Program-made: the position numbers and the translations under genes
Assembly: GCF_010179735.1 (NCBI RefSeq)
Contig: NZ_JAAEEH010000018.1
Location: 1-58,247 of the forward strand
Direction: 5' to 3'
DNA: 58,247 nt
DNA from: Anaerotalea alkaliphila
Lineage (GTDB): Bacteria; Bacillota; Clostridia; Lachnospirales; Vallitaleaceae
Notes under the pieces: generated by a model
What the model was told of the DNA's origin: nothing
The model's database searches: none
The model's input: only the letters and a program-made list of their open reading frames with translations
Shown here: one piece after another, positions 1 to 8,212 of the stretch
Layout: every line of letters starts with the position of its first letter
Position numbering within the stretch: position 1 is the stretch's first letter

Positions 1-58
<58 letters not shown>

Positions 59-210
59 AGTTCTCTCCGGCAGCATAAACTCTGACCTTCCGCTTTCGCG
101 GGTTTAGTCTTGGAATTACGTTGTTTTTGATTTATTCTTCACTGTTCAATTTTCAAGGTCCTGCTTGTGTTGCTGCTTGTTTTGCTTGGCTTGTTTGACC
201 AACGAAACGT

Positions 211-240
211 AGTATAGCACATCTTCGTTTACCGTGTCAA
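211..240 (-). promoter_or_regulatory. rRNA operon promoter
   Basis: On the minus strand, TTGACA (235-240) and TATACT (211-216) are separated by 18 bases, with a TG extension giving TGCTATACT. It lies about 150 bases upstream of the 16S 5' end, as expected for a transcribed rrn leader. The leader contains a TTGAAAATTGAACAG segment of a kind common around Firmicute rRNA operons. Confidence 0.8.
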
Positions 241-243
241 TCA

Positions 244-289
244 TTGATTTCAAAAAATTTTGAATGTTTTGTTTCTTTCTTGAAATCAA
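244..289 (-). other. 10-bp inverted repeat after the tRNA-Ser pair
   Basis: TTGATTTCAA (244-253) and TTGAAATCAA (280-289) form a perfect 10-bp inverted repeat with an A/T-rich 26-base loop. It starts at the 3' end of tRNA-Ser(GGA) and stops just before the rrn -35 box. It could end or process the tRNA transcript. A clear U-tract after a GC stem is lacking, so a terminator call is weak. Confidence 0.35.
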
Positions 290-378
290 CGGAGAAGGAG
301 GGATTTGAACCCTCGCGCCGCTATTAACGACCTACTCCCTTTCCAGGGGAGCCCCTTCAGCCGCTTGGGTACTTCTCC
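290..378 (-). tRNA. tRNA-Ser (GGA anticodon)
   Basis: The minus strand folds as a class II tRNA. The acceptor stem is GGAGAAG/CTTCTCC with G73, and the D arm contains AAGCGGCTGAAG. The anticodon stem CTCCC/GGGAG holds the loop CTGGAAA, so the anticodon is GGA. A long variable arm and the T arm GAGGGTTCAAATCCCTC follow. The long variable arm and G73 fit serine. The 3' CCA is not encoded. It is the second of a serine tRNA pair. Confidence 0.96.
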
Positions 379-412
379 ATGTGGCGACTATGCCGAAAAC
401 CAGGTTTTCGAG

Positions 413-498
413 CGGAGAGGGTGGGATTCGAACCCACGGTCCCTTGCAGGATCACTAGTTTTCAAGACTAGCTCCTTAAACCACTCGGACACCTCTCC
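413..498 (-). tRNA. tRNA-Ser (UGA anticodon)
   Basis: Class II tRNA on the minus strand with acceptor stem GGAGAGG/CCTCTCC and G73. The anticodon stem CTAGT/ACTAG carries the loop CTTGAAA, so the anticodon is UGA. There is a long variable arm, and the T arm is GTGGGTTCGAATCCCAC. CCA is not encoded. It is transcribed first from the promoter at 517-545, with the GGA isoacceptor 34 bases downstream. Confidence 0.96.
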
Positions 499-516
499 AG
501 TGCTTAGCGCTTAATT

Positions 517-545
517 AATTTATCACATCTGTCTGGAACTGTCAA
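517..545 (-). promoter_or_regulatory. Promoter of the tRNA-Ser pair
   Basis: Minus strand: TTGACA (540-545), 17-base spacer, TAAATT (517-522) with an upstream TG giving TGATAAATT. The start point would fall about ten bases before tRNA-Ser(UGA). It sits between the ispD stop codon and the tRNA genes. Confidence 0.7.
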
Positions 546-575
546 GCGAAAACACACAATTTCTTTACCTCTTTT

Positions 576-1295
576 TCACAGGCTGTTTTCAGCCTCTCCC
601 AGCCACCTTTCCACGGTCTCCAGGTCCTCTTTCGTGGTCACCTTGATGTTCCGGTTTTCCCCCTCCAGGACATGGACGGGGGTGTCCGTGAACAGCTCCA
701 CCATCATGGCGTCGTCGGTGGCTTCCCGGGAACTGGCGATCCCCAGGGTGTACGCCTCCTCGATCACCTCCCTGGAGAAGGCCTGGGGCGTCTGGATGGC
801 GGAGAGGGAATTCCGGGGGGGCGTACCCAGCACCCTTCCCTCCCTGTCCACCGTCTTCACCGTGTCCTTCAGGGGCACGCCGGGCACACAGGCCCGTTTT
901 TCCACGGCTCCTTGGACCATCCGGCGGATCAGCTCCCGGGACAGGCAGGGCCGGGCTCCGTCGTGGACCAGCACATGGGTGGCCTGGGGGCTTAGGTTCA
1001 GGATTCCCGCATAGACGGAATCCTTGCGCTCCCTGCCTCCCTCCACCACCTTGCGCACCTTCTCCAGCCCGTAGGCCTCCACGATCTTAGCGGTCACCCA
1101 GGGGATGTCTTCCCTGCCCGTGACAAGGATGATCTCCTGGACGTCCTCCGACTCCTGGAACCGCTCCAGGGCGTGGACCAGCAGGGGCTTGTTCCGGATC
1201 CGGAGGAACTGTTTGGGCGTGTCCAGCCCCATCCTGCTTCCGGAACCGGCCGCGGGGATGATCACAGCCACGTGGATTTTTCCTTTTTCTTCCAT
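576..1295 (-). CDS. ispD: 2-C-methyl-D-erythritol 4-phosphate cytidylyltransferase
   Basis: Cytidylyltransferase of the non-mevalonate isoprenoid pathway, joining CTP and MEP to give CDP-ME. The 239-residue product has the usual IspD length. The nucleotide-binding motif AAGSGSRMG is at 15-23, PKQFL at 27-31 and VHDGARP at 110-116, and the family's ATDDA and NIKVTT motifs follow. The ATG at 1295 is chosen because AAAGGAAG lies about seven bases upstream and family homology begins there; an open frame continues further upstream but runs through the ferritin gene. It is monocistronic here, divergent from ferritin, with no ispF beside it. Confidence 0.95.
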   Translation of the reverse strand: MEEKGKIHVAVIIPAAGSGSRMGLDTPKQFLRIRNKPLLVHALERFQESEDVQEIILVTGREDIPWVTAKIVEAYGLEKVRKVVEGGRERKDSVYAGILNLSPQATHVLVHDGARPCLSRELIRRMVQGAVEKRACVPGVPLKDTVKTVDREGRVLGTPPRNSLSAIQTPQAFSREVIEEAYTLGIASSREATDDAMMVELFTDTPVHVLEGENRNIKVTTKEDLETVERWLGEAENSL

Positions 1296-1343
1296 AAAAA
1301 TGTCTTCCTTTCCCGATTTACAGTTCCACTTGACAGAACATTC

Positions 1344-1377
1344 TGCTATAATGGGGTTGCGGCTCCCATAGGGAGTC
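1344..1377 (+). promoter_or_regulatory. Ferritin promoter (extended -10) and leader hairpin
   Basis: TGCTATAAT (1344-1352) is a perfect extended -10 element; no good -35 sits 16-18 bases upstream. It is followed by a short dyad, GGCTCCC (1361-1367) and GGGAGTC (1371-1377, one G-T pair), in the leader of the ferritin transcript. The dyad could be an operator or an mRNA hairpin; this cannot be decided from the sequence. Confidence 0.6.
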
Positions 1378-1406
1378 GATTGATTCCAAAAAAGGAGGTA
1401 TTCCAA

Positions 1407-1916
1407 ATGTTGAGCCAAAAATTGACCGACGAAATCAATGATCAGATCATGTACGAATTCTACTCCGCACATCTGTATCTTGCGGCTGCAGCCTACTGCT
1501 ACGACCAGGATTTGGACGGCTTTGCCAACTTCTTCACCGTCCAGGCGGAAGAGGAGCGTTTCCACGCCATGCGCTTCTTCAACTTCGTGAACGACATGGA
1601 TGCGCGGATTGTGGTGAAAGGCTACGAGACACCCCCCGCCGCATATGCGGATCTGGTGGACCTGTTCGCAAAGACCCTGGAGCATGAGCATTTTGTCACC
1701 GACAGGATCTACAAGCTGATGGACATCGCCACCGAAGAACGGGAGCATGCCACCATCAGCTTCCTGAAATGGTTCGTGGACGAGCAGGTGGAGGAAATGG
1801 CCACCTTCAAGGGGCTGCTGACCAAGCTCAAGCGTGCCGCCGGCGACACCAGCGTCATCTATGACCTGGACGGGGAGCTGGCCGCACGGACCTTCACGCC
1901 GCCGACCATCGTTTAG
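1407..1916 (+). CDS. ftnA: Bacterial non-haem ferritin
   Basis: Iron-storage protein that oxidises Fe(II) and stores it as a mineral in a 24-mer shell. The 169-residue product is a single ferritin-like four-helix unit of normal length. Ferroxidase-centre residues are visible: Glu in IMYEFYSAHLYL (helix A), EEERFHAM (helix B, Glu and His) and a Glu/Gln pair in the last helices (LKWFVDEQVEEM). No haem-ligand Met typical of bacterioferritin stands out. AAAGGAGGT (1392-1399) lies seven bases before ATG. It is alone on the plus strand and ends in a strong terminator. In an anaerobe it would also give oxygen and iron protection. Confidence 0.95.
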   Translation: MLSQKLTDEINDQIMYEFYSAHLYLAAAAYCYDQDLDGFANFFTVQAEEERFHAMRFFNFVNDMDARIVVKGYETPPAAYADLVDLFAKTLEHEHFVTDRIYKLMDIATEEREHATISFLKWFVDEQVEEMATFKGLLTKLKRAAGDTSVIYDLDGELAARTFTPPTIV

Positions 1917-1937
1917 GGCTCCTGCACGAGAATCGCA

Positions 1938-1983
1938 GAAAAGCGCCTGCCTGTTCCGGAACCGGAAAGGGCAGGCGCTTTTC
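1938..1983. terminator. Bidirectional terminator between ftnA and tsaD
   Basis: A 14-bp perfect stem pairs 1938-1951 with 1970-1983, with an 18-base loop. The A/T-rich outer ends give TTTTC tracts on both strands. It sits between convergent ferritin and tsaD and probably serves both. Confidence 0.85.
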
Positions 1984-2009
1984 TTTGTTGCCGGAATGCC
2001 CGTCCAGGT

Positions 2010-3056
2010 TCACTCCGGGAGCTTCAGGTCGGGAACCGCGTTCAGGTCCAGCCCATGGCGGACCCCCTGCCGGTAGGCATGGTAGGCGGCGGTTCCAATC
2101 ATGGCGGCATTGTCCGTGCAGAAGAGCATGGAGGGATGGTGGAAACCGATCCCCGCCTCCTTGCAGGCTGCCCCCAGACTCTCCCGGAGCCAGCTGTTGG
2201 CCGCCACGCCCCCCGCCAGGGCTATCGTGTCGAACCCATGGTTCTTTGCGGCCTTCATGGTCTTTTTCACCAGCACCTCCACGGCAGCCTTCTGGAAGGA
2301 TGCCGCCACATCCGCAACGACCACGGTCTCCCCCCGCATTTTTGCCTGGTTCAGGTAGTTCAGCACCGCGGATTTCACCCCGCTGAAGCTGAAGTCGTAG
2401 GGCCCGTCCTCCATGAACGCCCTGGGGAAGCGGATGGCGTCCGGATTCCCCTCCCTGGCGATCCTGTCGATGGCCGGGCCGCCTGGATACCCCAGGCCGA
2501 TGGCCCTGGCCACCTTGTCGAAAGCTTCCCCTATGGCGTCATCCCGGGTCTTGCCGATGACGCCATAGTGCCCGTAGTCTTTCACGTGGACCAGGTGGGT
2601 GTGTCCTCCCGAGACCACCAGGCAGAGGAAGGGCGGTTTCAGGTCGGGATGTTCGATGTAGTTGGCGCTGATATGGCCTTCGATATGGTGGATGCCGATC
2701 AGGGGTTTGCCCATGGCATAGGCCATGGCCTTGGCTTCGGAGACTCCCACCAGCAAGGCCCCCACCAGCCCGGGGCCGTAGGTGACGGCCACCGCGTCCA
2801 GGTCCCGGAAAGTGGTTCCGGCCTGTTCCAGGGCTTCCTGGATCACCGGATCCATCTTTTCCATGTGCTTCCTGGAGGCCAGTTCCGGCACCACGCCGCC
2901 GAATTTCTTGTGCAGGTCGATCTGGGAGGAGATCACATTGGAAAGGATGCGTGTCCCGTTCTCCACCACCGCCGCGGAGGTCTCGTCGCAGGATGTTTCG
3001 ATGGCCAGAATCCTGATGGTTTCTTCTTGCATATGCTCCTCCATGTCAACCTCCAT
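2010..3056 (-). CDS. tsaD: tRNA N6-adenosine threonylcarbamoyltransferase
   Basis: Catalytic subunit for t6A37 synthesis on ANN-decoding tRNAs; it transfers the threonylcarbamoyl group from TC-AMP together with TsaB and TsaE. The 348-residue product is normal length. The metal-binding HxxxH is at 124-128 (HIEGH), VVSGGHTHL is central, and [10 protein letters not shown] near the C terminus supplies the conserved Asp. The ATG at 3056 has GAGGAGG six bases upstream and follows the rnz stop by one base, so translation is probably coupled. It is the last gene of the operon that also carries tsaE and tsaB-rimI. Confidence 0.97.
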   Translation of the reverse strand: MEVDMEEHMQEETIRILAIETSCDETSAAVVENGTRILSNVISSQIDLHKKFGGVVPELASRKHMEKMDPVIQEALEQAGTTFRDLDAVAVTYGPGLVGALLVGVSEAKAMAYAMGKPLIGIHHIEGHISANYIEHPDLKPPFLCLVVSGGHTHLVHVKDYGHYGVIGKTRDDAIGEAFDKVARAIGLGYPGGPAIDRIAREGNPDAIRFPRAFMEDGPYDFSFSGVKSAVLNYLNQAKMRGETVVVADVAASFQKAAVEVLVKKTMKAAKNHGFDTIALAGGVAANSWLRESLGAACKEAGIGFHHPSMLFCTDNAAMIGTAAYHAYRQGVRHGLDLNAVPDLKLPE

Positions 3057-3057
3057 T

Positions 3058-3969
3058 CTAATCCTCCTCGAAATGAAAGGATTTCGTCATCCGGTCCTTG
3101 CCGATGACGGTCCTTGGGAAGACCTTCCTGGCAACGTCCAGGAATTCCTTCGGATATACCAGGGAAGGGCTGAAGTGGGTCAACCAAAGTTCCCCCACCT
3201 CCGCCTTTTTGGCCAGGGAGGCCGCTTCCTGGAAGGTCATGTGCTTGTATTCCTTTGCATTGGTTTCCTCCAGCGGCTCCCCGTACATCCCTTCGCAGAT
3301 GAACAGGTCCGCACCCTGGACATGGTCCGCAATGGCCGGTATGGGTCGGGTGTCCGTGCAATATCCCACCTTGATCCCCTTCCGGGGAGGTCCCAGGACC
3401 ATTTCTGTGGTGTAGACGGTTCCGTCCGCCTCGATGGTTTCCCCTTTTTGGAGCCTGGACCAGAACGGCATGGGAATCCCTTGGGCTTTGGCCCTTTCCA
3501 CGTCGAATTTGCCCTGCCGGTCGATCTGAATCGTGTAGCCGTAGCAGGCGATCTTGTGGTCCACACGGAAAGCCTCCAGCTGGTATCCCTTGATGGAAAT
3601 CCTCTCCTGCTTTTCCGAAAGTTCGATGAACTCCAGGGGGAAAGGAAGTTCCGGGGCGATGGAACGCAGCCCGGAAACCACTTTCTTGAGTCCTTTGGGG
3701 CCGATCAGCGTCAAGGGTTCCTCCCTGTTGGAGTTGCCGATGGTCAGGAGCAGTCCCGGCAGACCGCTGATGTGGTCCGCATGGTAATGGGTGAAACAGA
3801 TGATGTCGATGGCCTTGAAGCTCCATCCCTGGAGCTTCATGGTGATTTGGGTGCCTTCCCCGCAATCGATGAGCAGGTTGCTTCCATTGTGCCTGGCCAT
3901 CATGGCAGTCAGCCACCGGTAGGGCAGGGGCATCATCCCCCCCGTACCCAGCAAACATATATCTAACAT
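3058..3969 (-). CDS. rnz: Ribonuclease Z
   Basis: Zinc endonuclease that removes 3' trailers from tRNA precursors. The 303-residue product is the short bacterial form of the metallo-beta-lactamase fold. The metal site HYHADH is at 61-66, with further His/Asp ligands in FRVDHKI, YCTDTRP and LWLTHFSP. The insert around 145-195, between FRVDHKI and YCTDTRP, corresponds to the tRNA-binding flexible arm. Both serine tRNA genes in the window lack an encoded CCA, so such processing is needed. It follows transketolase by about 50 bases and nearly abuts tsaD. Confidence 0.93.
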   Translation of the reverse strand: MLDICLLGTGGMMPLPYRWLTAMMARHNGSNLLIDCGEGTQITMKLQGWSFKAIDIICFTHYHADHISGLPGLLLTIGNSNREEPLTLIGPKGLKKVVSGLRSIAPELPFPLEFIELSEKQERISIKGYQLEAFRVDHKIACYGYTIQIDRQGKFDVERAKAQGIPMPFWSRLQKGETIEADGTVYTTEMVLGPPRKGIKVGYCTDTRPIPAIADHVQGADLFICEGMYGEPLEETNAKEYKHMTFQEAASLAKKAEVGELWLTHFSPSLVYPKEFLDVARKVFPRTVIGKDRMTKSFHFEED

Positions 3970-4020
3970 AACAGCCTCTTTCTAACGCACGCCTGGATGG
4001 ACCGGCCGCCCCCCTCCACC

Positions 4021-6003
4021 TTAAAGGGATTTTGCCGCTTCATAGACGTTCTCTGTCGTGATTCCGAATTTTTCATACACCACCTTGGCGGGCGCCGATG
4101 CCCCGAACGTGTCGATGGCGATGATTTTCCCGTCCAATCCGGTGTATTTGTGCCATCCGAAGGAGGTTCCCGCTTCCACGGCCACCCGCTTGGTTACCGC
4201 CCTGGGAAGGACCTTTTCCTTGTACTCCTCCGTCTGGGCTTCGAAAAGCTCCATGGAGGGCATGCTCACCACCCGGGCGTCCACCCCTTCGTCTTGGAGC
4301 CGCAGTCCCGCCCCATAGGCGAACTCCACTTCGGAACCGCTGGCGATGAGGATCACTTCCGGTGTGCCTCCTTTGGAATCCAAAAGGACATAGGCTCCCT
4401 TCAGGGCATCCCTGCCCGTGTTCCCATAATGGGGGATGTTCTGCCTGGTCAGCACCAGCGCTGTGGGCGCGGTACCGTTGGTCATGGCATGATACCATCC
4501 CGCCGCCACTTCCTTGGCGTCCGCCGGACGGAAGACCACCAGGTTCGGGATGCTCCGCAGGCTGGCCAGCTGCTCCACCGGCTGGTGGGTGGGGCCGTCT
4601 TCCCCCACGCCGATGCTGTCATGGGTGAGCACGTAGGTCACCGGCAGCTGCATCAGGGCGGCCAGGCGGATCATGGGCTTCATGTAGTCGCTGAATACGA
4701 AGAAGGTGGCCGCATAAGGCTTGTGTCCGCCATGGGCTGCGATGCCGTTGACGATCCCAGCCATGGCCAGCTCCCGGACGCCGAAATGCAGGTTCATGCC
4801 TCCGGGGTTCCCTTTGTTGAAGTCCCCCCTCCCTTCCATGATGGTCTTGGTGGAAGGAGCCAGGTCCGCCGATCCCCCGAACAGGTTGGGCACGACCGCC
4901 GCAAGCCTCTGGATGACCGTGTGGGATACGGCCCTGGTGGCGTTCGGCTTGGCTTCGAAGCTCCAGAATTCCTCGCTGTCCAAGGCATCCACGTCCACTT
5001 CCCCACTCAGGAAATGTTCCAGCTCCCTTGCGGATTCCGGATGGGCTTCCCGGTAGGCGGCGAGCAGGCGGTTCCATTCCTCTTCTTTGGCCGCACCCTG
5101 GGCGGACAGGGCCTCCATATGGGTATAGACCTCGTCAGGGACATGGAACTCCTTGTCCAAGGGCCATCCCAGGTTCCCTTTGGCGGCCTTCAGGTTGTCC
5201 ACTCCCAGGGGTTCCCCATGGGCGCTGGCTTTTCCCTGCTTGGCGGGGCAACCGTAGCCGATTTCCGTCTTCACGATGACCAAGGAGGGCCTTTCCTTTT
5301 CCGCCTTCGCCTGGCGGAGGGCCTCCTGGATGGCGTCCACGTCGTTTCCGTCCTCCACTTCCACCACATGCCAATGGTAGGCTTCAAAGCGCTTCGCCAC
5401 ATCCTCGGTGAAGGCGATGTCCGTGCTGCCTTCGATGGTGATCCGGTTGGAGTCGTAGAGGGTGATGACCTTTCCCAGTCCCAAGGTTCCCGCCAGGGAG
5501 GCCGCCTCGCTGGAAATGCCCTCCATCAGGCATCCGTCCCCCACCAGGATGTAGGTGTTGTGGTCGATGACCGGATAGCCCTCCCTGTTGAACTTGGCGG
5601 CCAGGTTGGCTTCCGCCATTGCCATGCCGATGCCGGCCGTGAAGCCCGCCCCCAGCGGTCCTGTGGTGATTTCCACCCCCGGGGTGTGGCCGAATTCCGG
5701 ATGGCCCGGGGTCTGGCTCCCCCATTGCCTGAACCCCTGCAGGTCTTCGATGGTCAATCCGTATCCGAAGAGATGCATCATGGAATAAAGCAGCATGGAT
5801 CCATGGCCGGCGGACAGGACGAACCGGTCCCTATTCGTCCACTGGGGATTCGCCGGATTGTGGCGCATTTCCTTCGCCCACAGGGCATAGGCCATGGGAG
5901 CGGCTCCCATGGGCAGGCCCGGGTGCCCCGAGTTCGCCTTCTGCACCGCCTCTGCGGACAGGATGCGGATGGCGTTGATGGTTTGGTTTTCTACCTTATT
6001 CAT
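4021..6003 (-). CDS. tkt: Transketolase
   Basis: TPP- and Mg-dependent enzyme of the pentose phosphate pathway that moves two-carbon units between sugar phosphates. The full-length 660-residue product has three domains. The TPP-binding motif starts at GDGCLMEG (155-162). The N-terminal [10 protein letters not shown] segment, the catalytic-loop GPLGAGF and the pyrimidine-domain motif [16 protein letters not shown] are all present. GGAGGT lies five bases before ATG at 6003. It sits in the t6A operon between tsaB-rimI and rnz, an arrangement with no obvious functional logic. Confidence 0.97.
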   Translation of the reverse strand: MNKVENQTINAIRILSAEAVQKANSGHPGLPMGAAPMAYALWAKEMRHNPANPQWTNRDRFVLSAGHGSMLLYSMMHLFGYGLTIEDLQGFRQWGSQTPGHPEFGHTPGVEITTGPLGAGFTAGIGMAMAEANLAAKFNREGYPVIDHNTYILVGDGCLMEGISSEAASLAGTLGLGKVITLYDSNRITIEGSTDIAFTEDVAKRFEAYHWHVVEVEDGNDVDAIQEALRQAKAEKERPSLVIVKTEIGYGCPAKQGKASAHGEPLGVDNLKAAKGNLGWPLDKEFHVPDEVYTHMEALSAQGAAKEEEWNRLLAAYREAHPESARELEHFLSGEVDVDALDSEEFWSFEAKPNATRAVSHTVIQRLAAVVPNLFGGSADLAPSTKTIMEGRGDFNKGNPGGMNLHFGVRELAMAGIVNGIAAHGGHKPYAATFFVFSDYMKPMIRLAALMQLPVTYVLTHDSIGVGEDGPTHQPVEQLASLRSIPNLVVFRPADAKEVAAGWYHAMTNGTAPTALVLTRQNIPHYGNTGRDALKGAYVLLDSKGGTPEVILIASGSEVEFAYGAGLRLQDEGVDARVVSMPSMELFEAQTEEYKEKVLPRAVTKRVAVEAGTSFGWHKYTGLDGKIIAIDTFGASAPAKVVYEKFGITTENVYEAAKSL

Positions 6004-6024
6004 ATGCGACCTCCAATAGTTCGT

Positions 6025-7179
6025 TTACAATTTTCGCCTCCAAAGCAGCAGGGCGTCCTCCGTCGGTTCCATGTAATACTCTTTTCTGATCCCCTCCACG
6101 GCAAAGCCGCAGCTTTCATATAATCCCAGGGCCGGCCCGTTGCTTCTTCGGACTTCCAGGGTGAAGCTTTCCAGGCCCTCCTCTTCCCCCCGGGAGATCA
6201 GTTCCTGTACCAGCGCCTTTCCGACACCCTGTCCCCGGGATTCTTTCCGTACCGCCACATTGGTGAAATGTCCCTCGTCCAGGACCTTCCAAAGGCCGGC
6301 ATAGCCCAGCAGGCTGCCCCCTTTTTCCGCCACAAGCATCCTGGACTGGGGGCTGTGCAATTCCTTTTCAAAGGCTTCCCGGCTCCAGGGTGTGCTGAAC
6401 GCCTCCCTTTCCAGCAGGGCGATCCCCTCCAGGTCCCCTTCCTCCAGGGGACGGATGCGCAGCTCCCCACTTTCCTCCTGCCCGTGGAGGGCGTCATATT
6501 CCCGTTCCGCCTGGGTCTTTTTCATGTAATCGGGATGGTGCTCCAGATAGCTTTCCTGCTGGATCTCCTCCTGGAAAACAAGCATGGCCGCAGCGGACGC
6601 TCTGGGCATGTTCAGATGCGCGGGGGCCAGCCGGCAGGGGACATCCCCCATGGTCTCCCGGATCAGATCCCCATGCGCCCGGGTGGCGTCCCCCACCAGG
6701 AGGATCGGCCCCTCCCCGTAGGCCTTGAGCCTTTCCAGCGTCTCCACCAGCGGGATGTTTCTGGGTTCTTCCACGCAGACCAGCCGCTCCCCCTCCCATC
6801 GATAGGTGGCCGTGTAGACTTCCTTCCGCCGGGCGTCTATCATGGCGCACACCACACCGGGCTGGGGGTTGGCGTTGTAGGCCAGGATTTCCAGCGTGGA
6901 AACGGGCCAGAGGGGGATGCCCAGCACATGGGCCAGGCCTTTGGCGGATGCGCTGCCGATCCTAAGTCCCGTATAGGATCCGGGCCCTGCGGACACCGCG
7001 ATGCCGTCCAGGTCCCCCACCGTCATGCCCAAGGCATCCACCAGGGACTTCACCAGGGGCATCAGGGTCTCCGCATGGGTCCGCTTGTGGTTCAGGGTAT
7101 ATTCCCCCAGGACCTGGTCTTCGGTGACGACCGCCACCGAAGCGGCCATGCCGGAGCTTTCTATCGCAAGTATCTTCAT
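6025..7179 (-). CDS. tsaB-rimI: TsaB-RimI fusion: t6A complex dimerisation subunit / ribosomal-protein-alanine acetyltransferase
   Basis: The 384-residue product joins two proteins that are usually separate neighbours. Residues 1 to about 230 are TsaB, the inactive TsaD paralogue (start MKILAIESSG, VSAGPGSYTGLRIG near 70). Residues about 240-384 form a GNAT acetyltransferase of the RimI family, with acetyl-CoA loop RGQGVGKAL and C-terminal GFAVEGIRKEYY. TsaB partners TsaD and TsaE; RimI acetylates an N-terminal alanine (S18 in E. coli). The ATG at 7179 overlaps the tsaE stop as ATGA and is preceded by GGAGGTGGA. Longer in-frame extensions only read back into tsaE. Such fusions are known in Firmicutes; a frameshift artefact is unlikely because the frame is continuous. 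Confidence 0.93.
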   Translation of the reverse strand: MKILAIESSGMAASVAVVTEDQVLGEYTLNHKRTHAETLMPLVKSLVDALGMTVGDLDGIAVSAGPGSYTGLRIGSASAKGLAHVLGIPLWPVSTLEILAYNANPQPGVVCAMIDARRKEVYTATYRWEGERLVCVEEPRNIPLVETLERLKAYGEGPILLVGDATRAHGDLIRETMGDVPCRLAPAHLNMPRASAAAMLVFQEEIQQESYLEHHPDYMKKTQAEREYDALHGQEESGELRIRPLEEGDLEGIALLEREAFSTPWSREAFEKELHSPQSRMLVAEKGGSLLGYAGLWKVLDEGHFTNVAVRKESRGQGVGKALVQELISRGEEEGLESFTLEVRRSNGPALGLYESCGFAVEGIRKEYYMEPTEDALLLWRRKL

Positions 7180-7616
7180 TGCTCCACCTCCCCCAGTCCT
7201 TCCACCCGGATCCTCCGGTAGTCCAGACCCCGTTCCAGGTCCTTTTCCATGTGGATCCATACGGCTTCCGGTGGGATGAGGCCCCGGATCTTGTCGGCCC
7301 ATTCCACAAAGGCCACGCCTTCCCCATAGAAATAGTCCTCGTAGCCGATCTCTTCCATTTCCATGGGATCCTCGATCCTGTACACGTCAAAATGGTAAAA
7401 GGGCAACCGTCCTTGCCTGTACTCCTGGACTATGGTGAAGGTGGGGCTGGTGACATCCTCCCGGATGCCCAGCGCTTTCGCGAATCCCTTGGTGAACACG
7501 GTCTTCCCCACCCCCAGGTCCCCCACCAGGCAAAAGACCTGTCCGGCCCGGGCCTTGGTCCCTATGGCTTGTGCGAGCTCTTGGGTTTGCCTAGGATTGT
7601 GCGTATGGTATTCCAT
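7176..7616 (-). CDS. tsaE: tRNA threonylcarbamoyladenosine biosynthesis ATPase TsaE
   Basis: Small P-loop ATPase that drives the TsaD-TsaB catalytic cycle. The 146-residue product carries Walker A GDLGVGKT at 32-39, the TSPTFTIVQEY switch and the HFDVYRI and FVEWADKI motifs typical of TsaE. GGAGAA lies seven bases before ATG at 7616. Its first 55 bases overlap the end of the upstream ycxB-like gene in another frame, and its end overlaps tsaB by four bases, so three genes are translationally linked. Confidence 0.95.
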   Translation of the reverse strand: MEYHTHNPRQTQELAQAIGTKARAGQVFCLVGDLGVGKTVFTKGFAKALGIREDVTSPTFTIVQEYRQGRLPFYHFDVYRIEDPMEMEEIGYEDYFYGEGVAFVEWADKIRGLIPPEAVWIHMEKDLERGLDYRRIRVEGLGEVEQ

Positions 7617-8146
7617 AATGGTTTCTCCTGCCCTTCCAAGAAATATGCCTGGTACCTTCCATCGACGGATTCCTCCACCAGATTCCGGAAGGCGTCCAGG
7701 CCTTCTTTGTCTTCAAACGCCCTTTTGGGCAGAATCAAGGCCTGCTCCCCATTCACGTAGAAAAAGAAGCAGGTCTTGTTTTCCAGCACCCGGAGGATTT
7801 TCTTCCACTCCAGTTGCAGTTCCCCTGTGTATTGGTGCACGGCCATCCCTTCCCGGTCCAGCCGGAAGGTGATGGGCTTCTTGAATACCGGATTGATTTT
7901 GGCCTGTTTCCTGGCGTTCATGTACATGCCCGCCGGTGTGGCCACGACGAATCCCGTTCCCACGCCGAACAGCAGCACCACGGCGAACCAGTTCTCCAGG
8001 ACCGCAAAAAAAGGCAGAACCAGCAGGGCCGTCACTCCGAACAGGAAGGAAATCAGGTCGCCCCTCTTTGTCAGGGAATGGGTCGCCATGAAGTTGAAGA
8101 TGTCCTTTTCATTGATCTTTACGGTTGCCTCATGGATTTCTTGCAT
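7562..8146 (-). CDS. YcxB-like membrane protein
   Basis: A 194-residue protein with a short cytosolic N terminus, a hydrophobic hairpin of two predicted membrane segments at about 32-75 (SFLFGVTALLVLPFFAVL and WFAVVLLFGVGTGFVV), and a soluble C-terminal domain. The C-terminal part (FRLDREGMAVHQYTGELQLEWKKILRVLE, then FYVNGEQALILPKRAF) has the pattern of the YcxB-like C-terminal domain. Function is not known. It is the first gene after the promoter at 8177-8205 and overlaps tsaE by 55 bases. AAGGAG precedes the ATG at 8146. Confidence 0.75.
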   Translation of the reverse strand: MQEIHEATVKINEKDIFNFMATHSLTKRGDLISFLFGVTALLVLPFFAVLENWFAVVLLFGVGTGFVVATPAGMYMNARKQAKINPVFKKPITFRLDREGMAVHQYTGELQLEWKKILRVLENKTCFFFYVNGEQALILPKRAFEDKEGLDAFRNLVEESVDGRYQAYFLEGQEKPLWNTIRTILGKPKSSHKP

Positions 8147-8176
8147 GGATTCTCCTTCCCGCCATAATACGATTGC

Positions 8177-8205
8177 ATTATAACATCTTTTATTTGTCCA
8201 ATCAA
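8177..8205 (-). promoter_or_regulatory. Promoter of the ycxB-like/tsaE/tsaB-rimI/tkt/rnz/tsaD operon
   Basis: Minus strand: TTGATT (8200-8205), 17-base spacer, TATAAT (8177-8182) with TG extension (TGTTATAAT). It lies right after the tex stop codon (8213) and about 30 bases before the first start codon. Confidence 0.8.
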
Positions 8206-8212
8206 TGCCAAG

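Noticed and set aside
1330-1352. TTGACA at 1330-1335 as -35 of the ferritin promoter
   Set aside because: The spacer to TATAAT is only 11 bases, so the extended -10 alone was used for the promoter call.
1296-1748. N-terminal extension of ispD by about 150 codons
   Set aside because: The extension is antisense to ferritin and lacks IspD homology; a good RBS precedes the ATG at 1295.
3997-6123. Long plus-strand open frame opposite transketolase
   Set aside because: It is antisense to a full-length transketolase with intact motifs; the composition (Gly, His, Pro, Arg rich) is that of a complementary-strand shadow in GC-rich DNA and no RBS or homology supports it.
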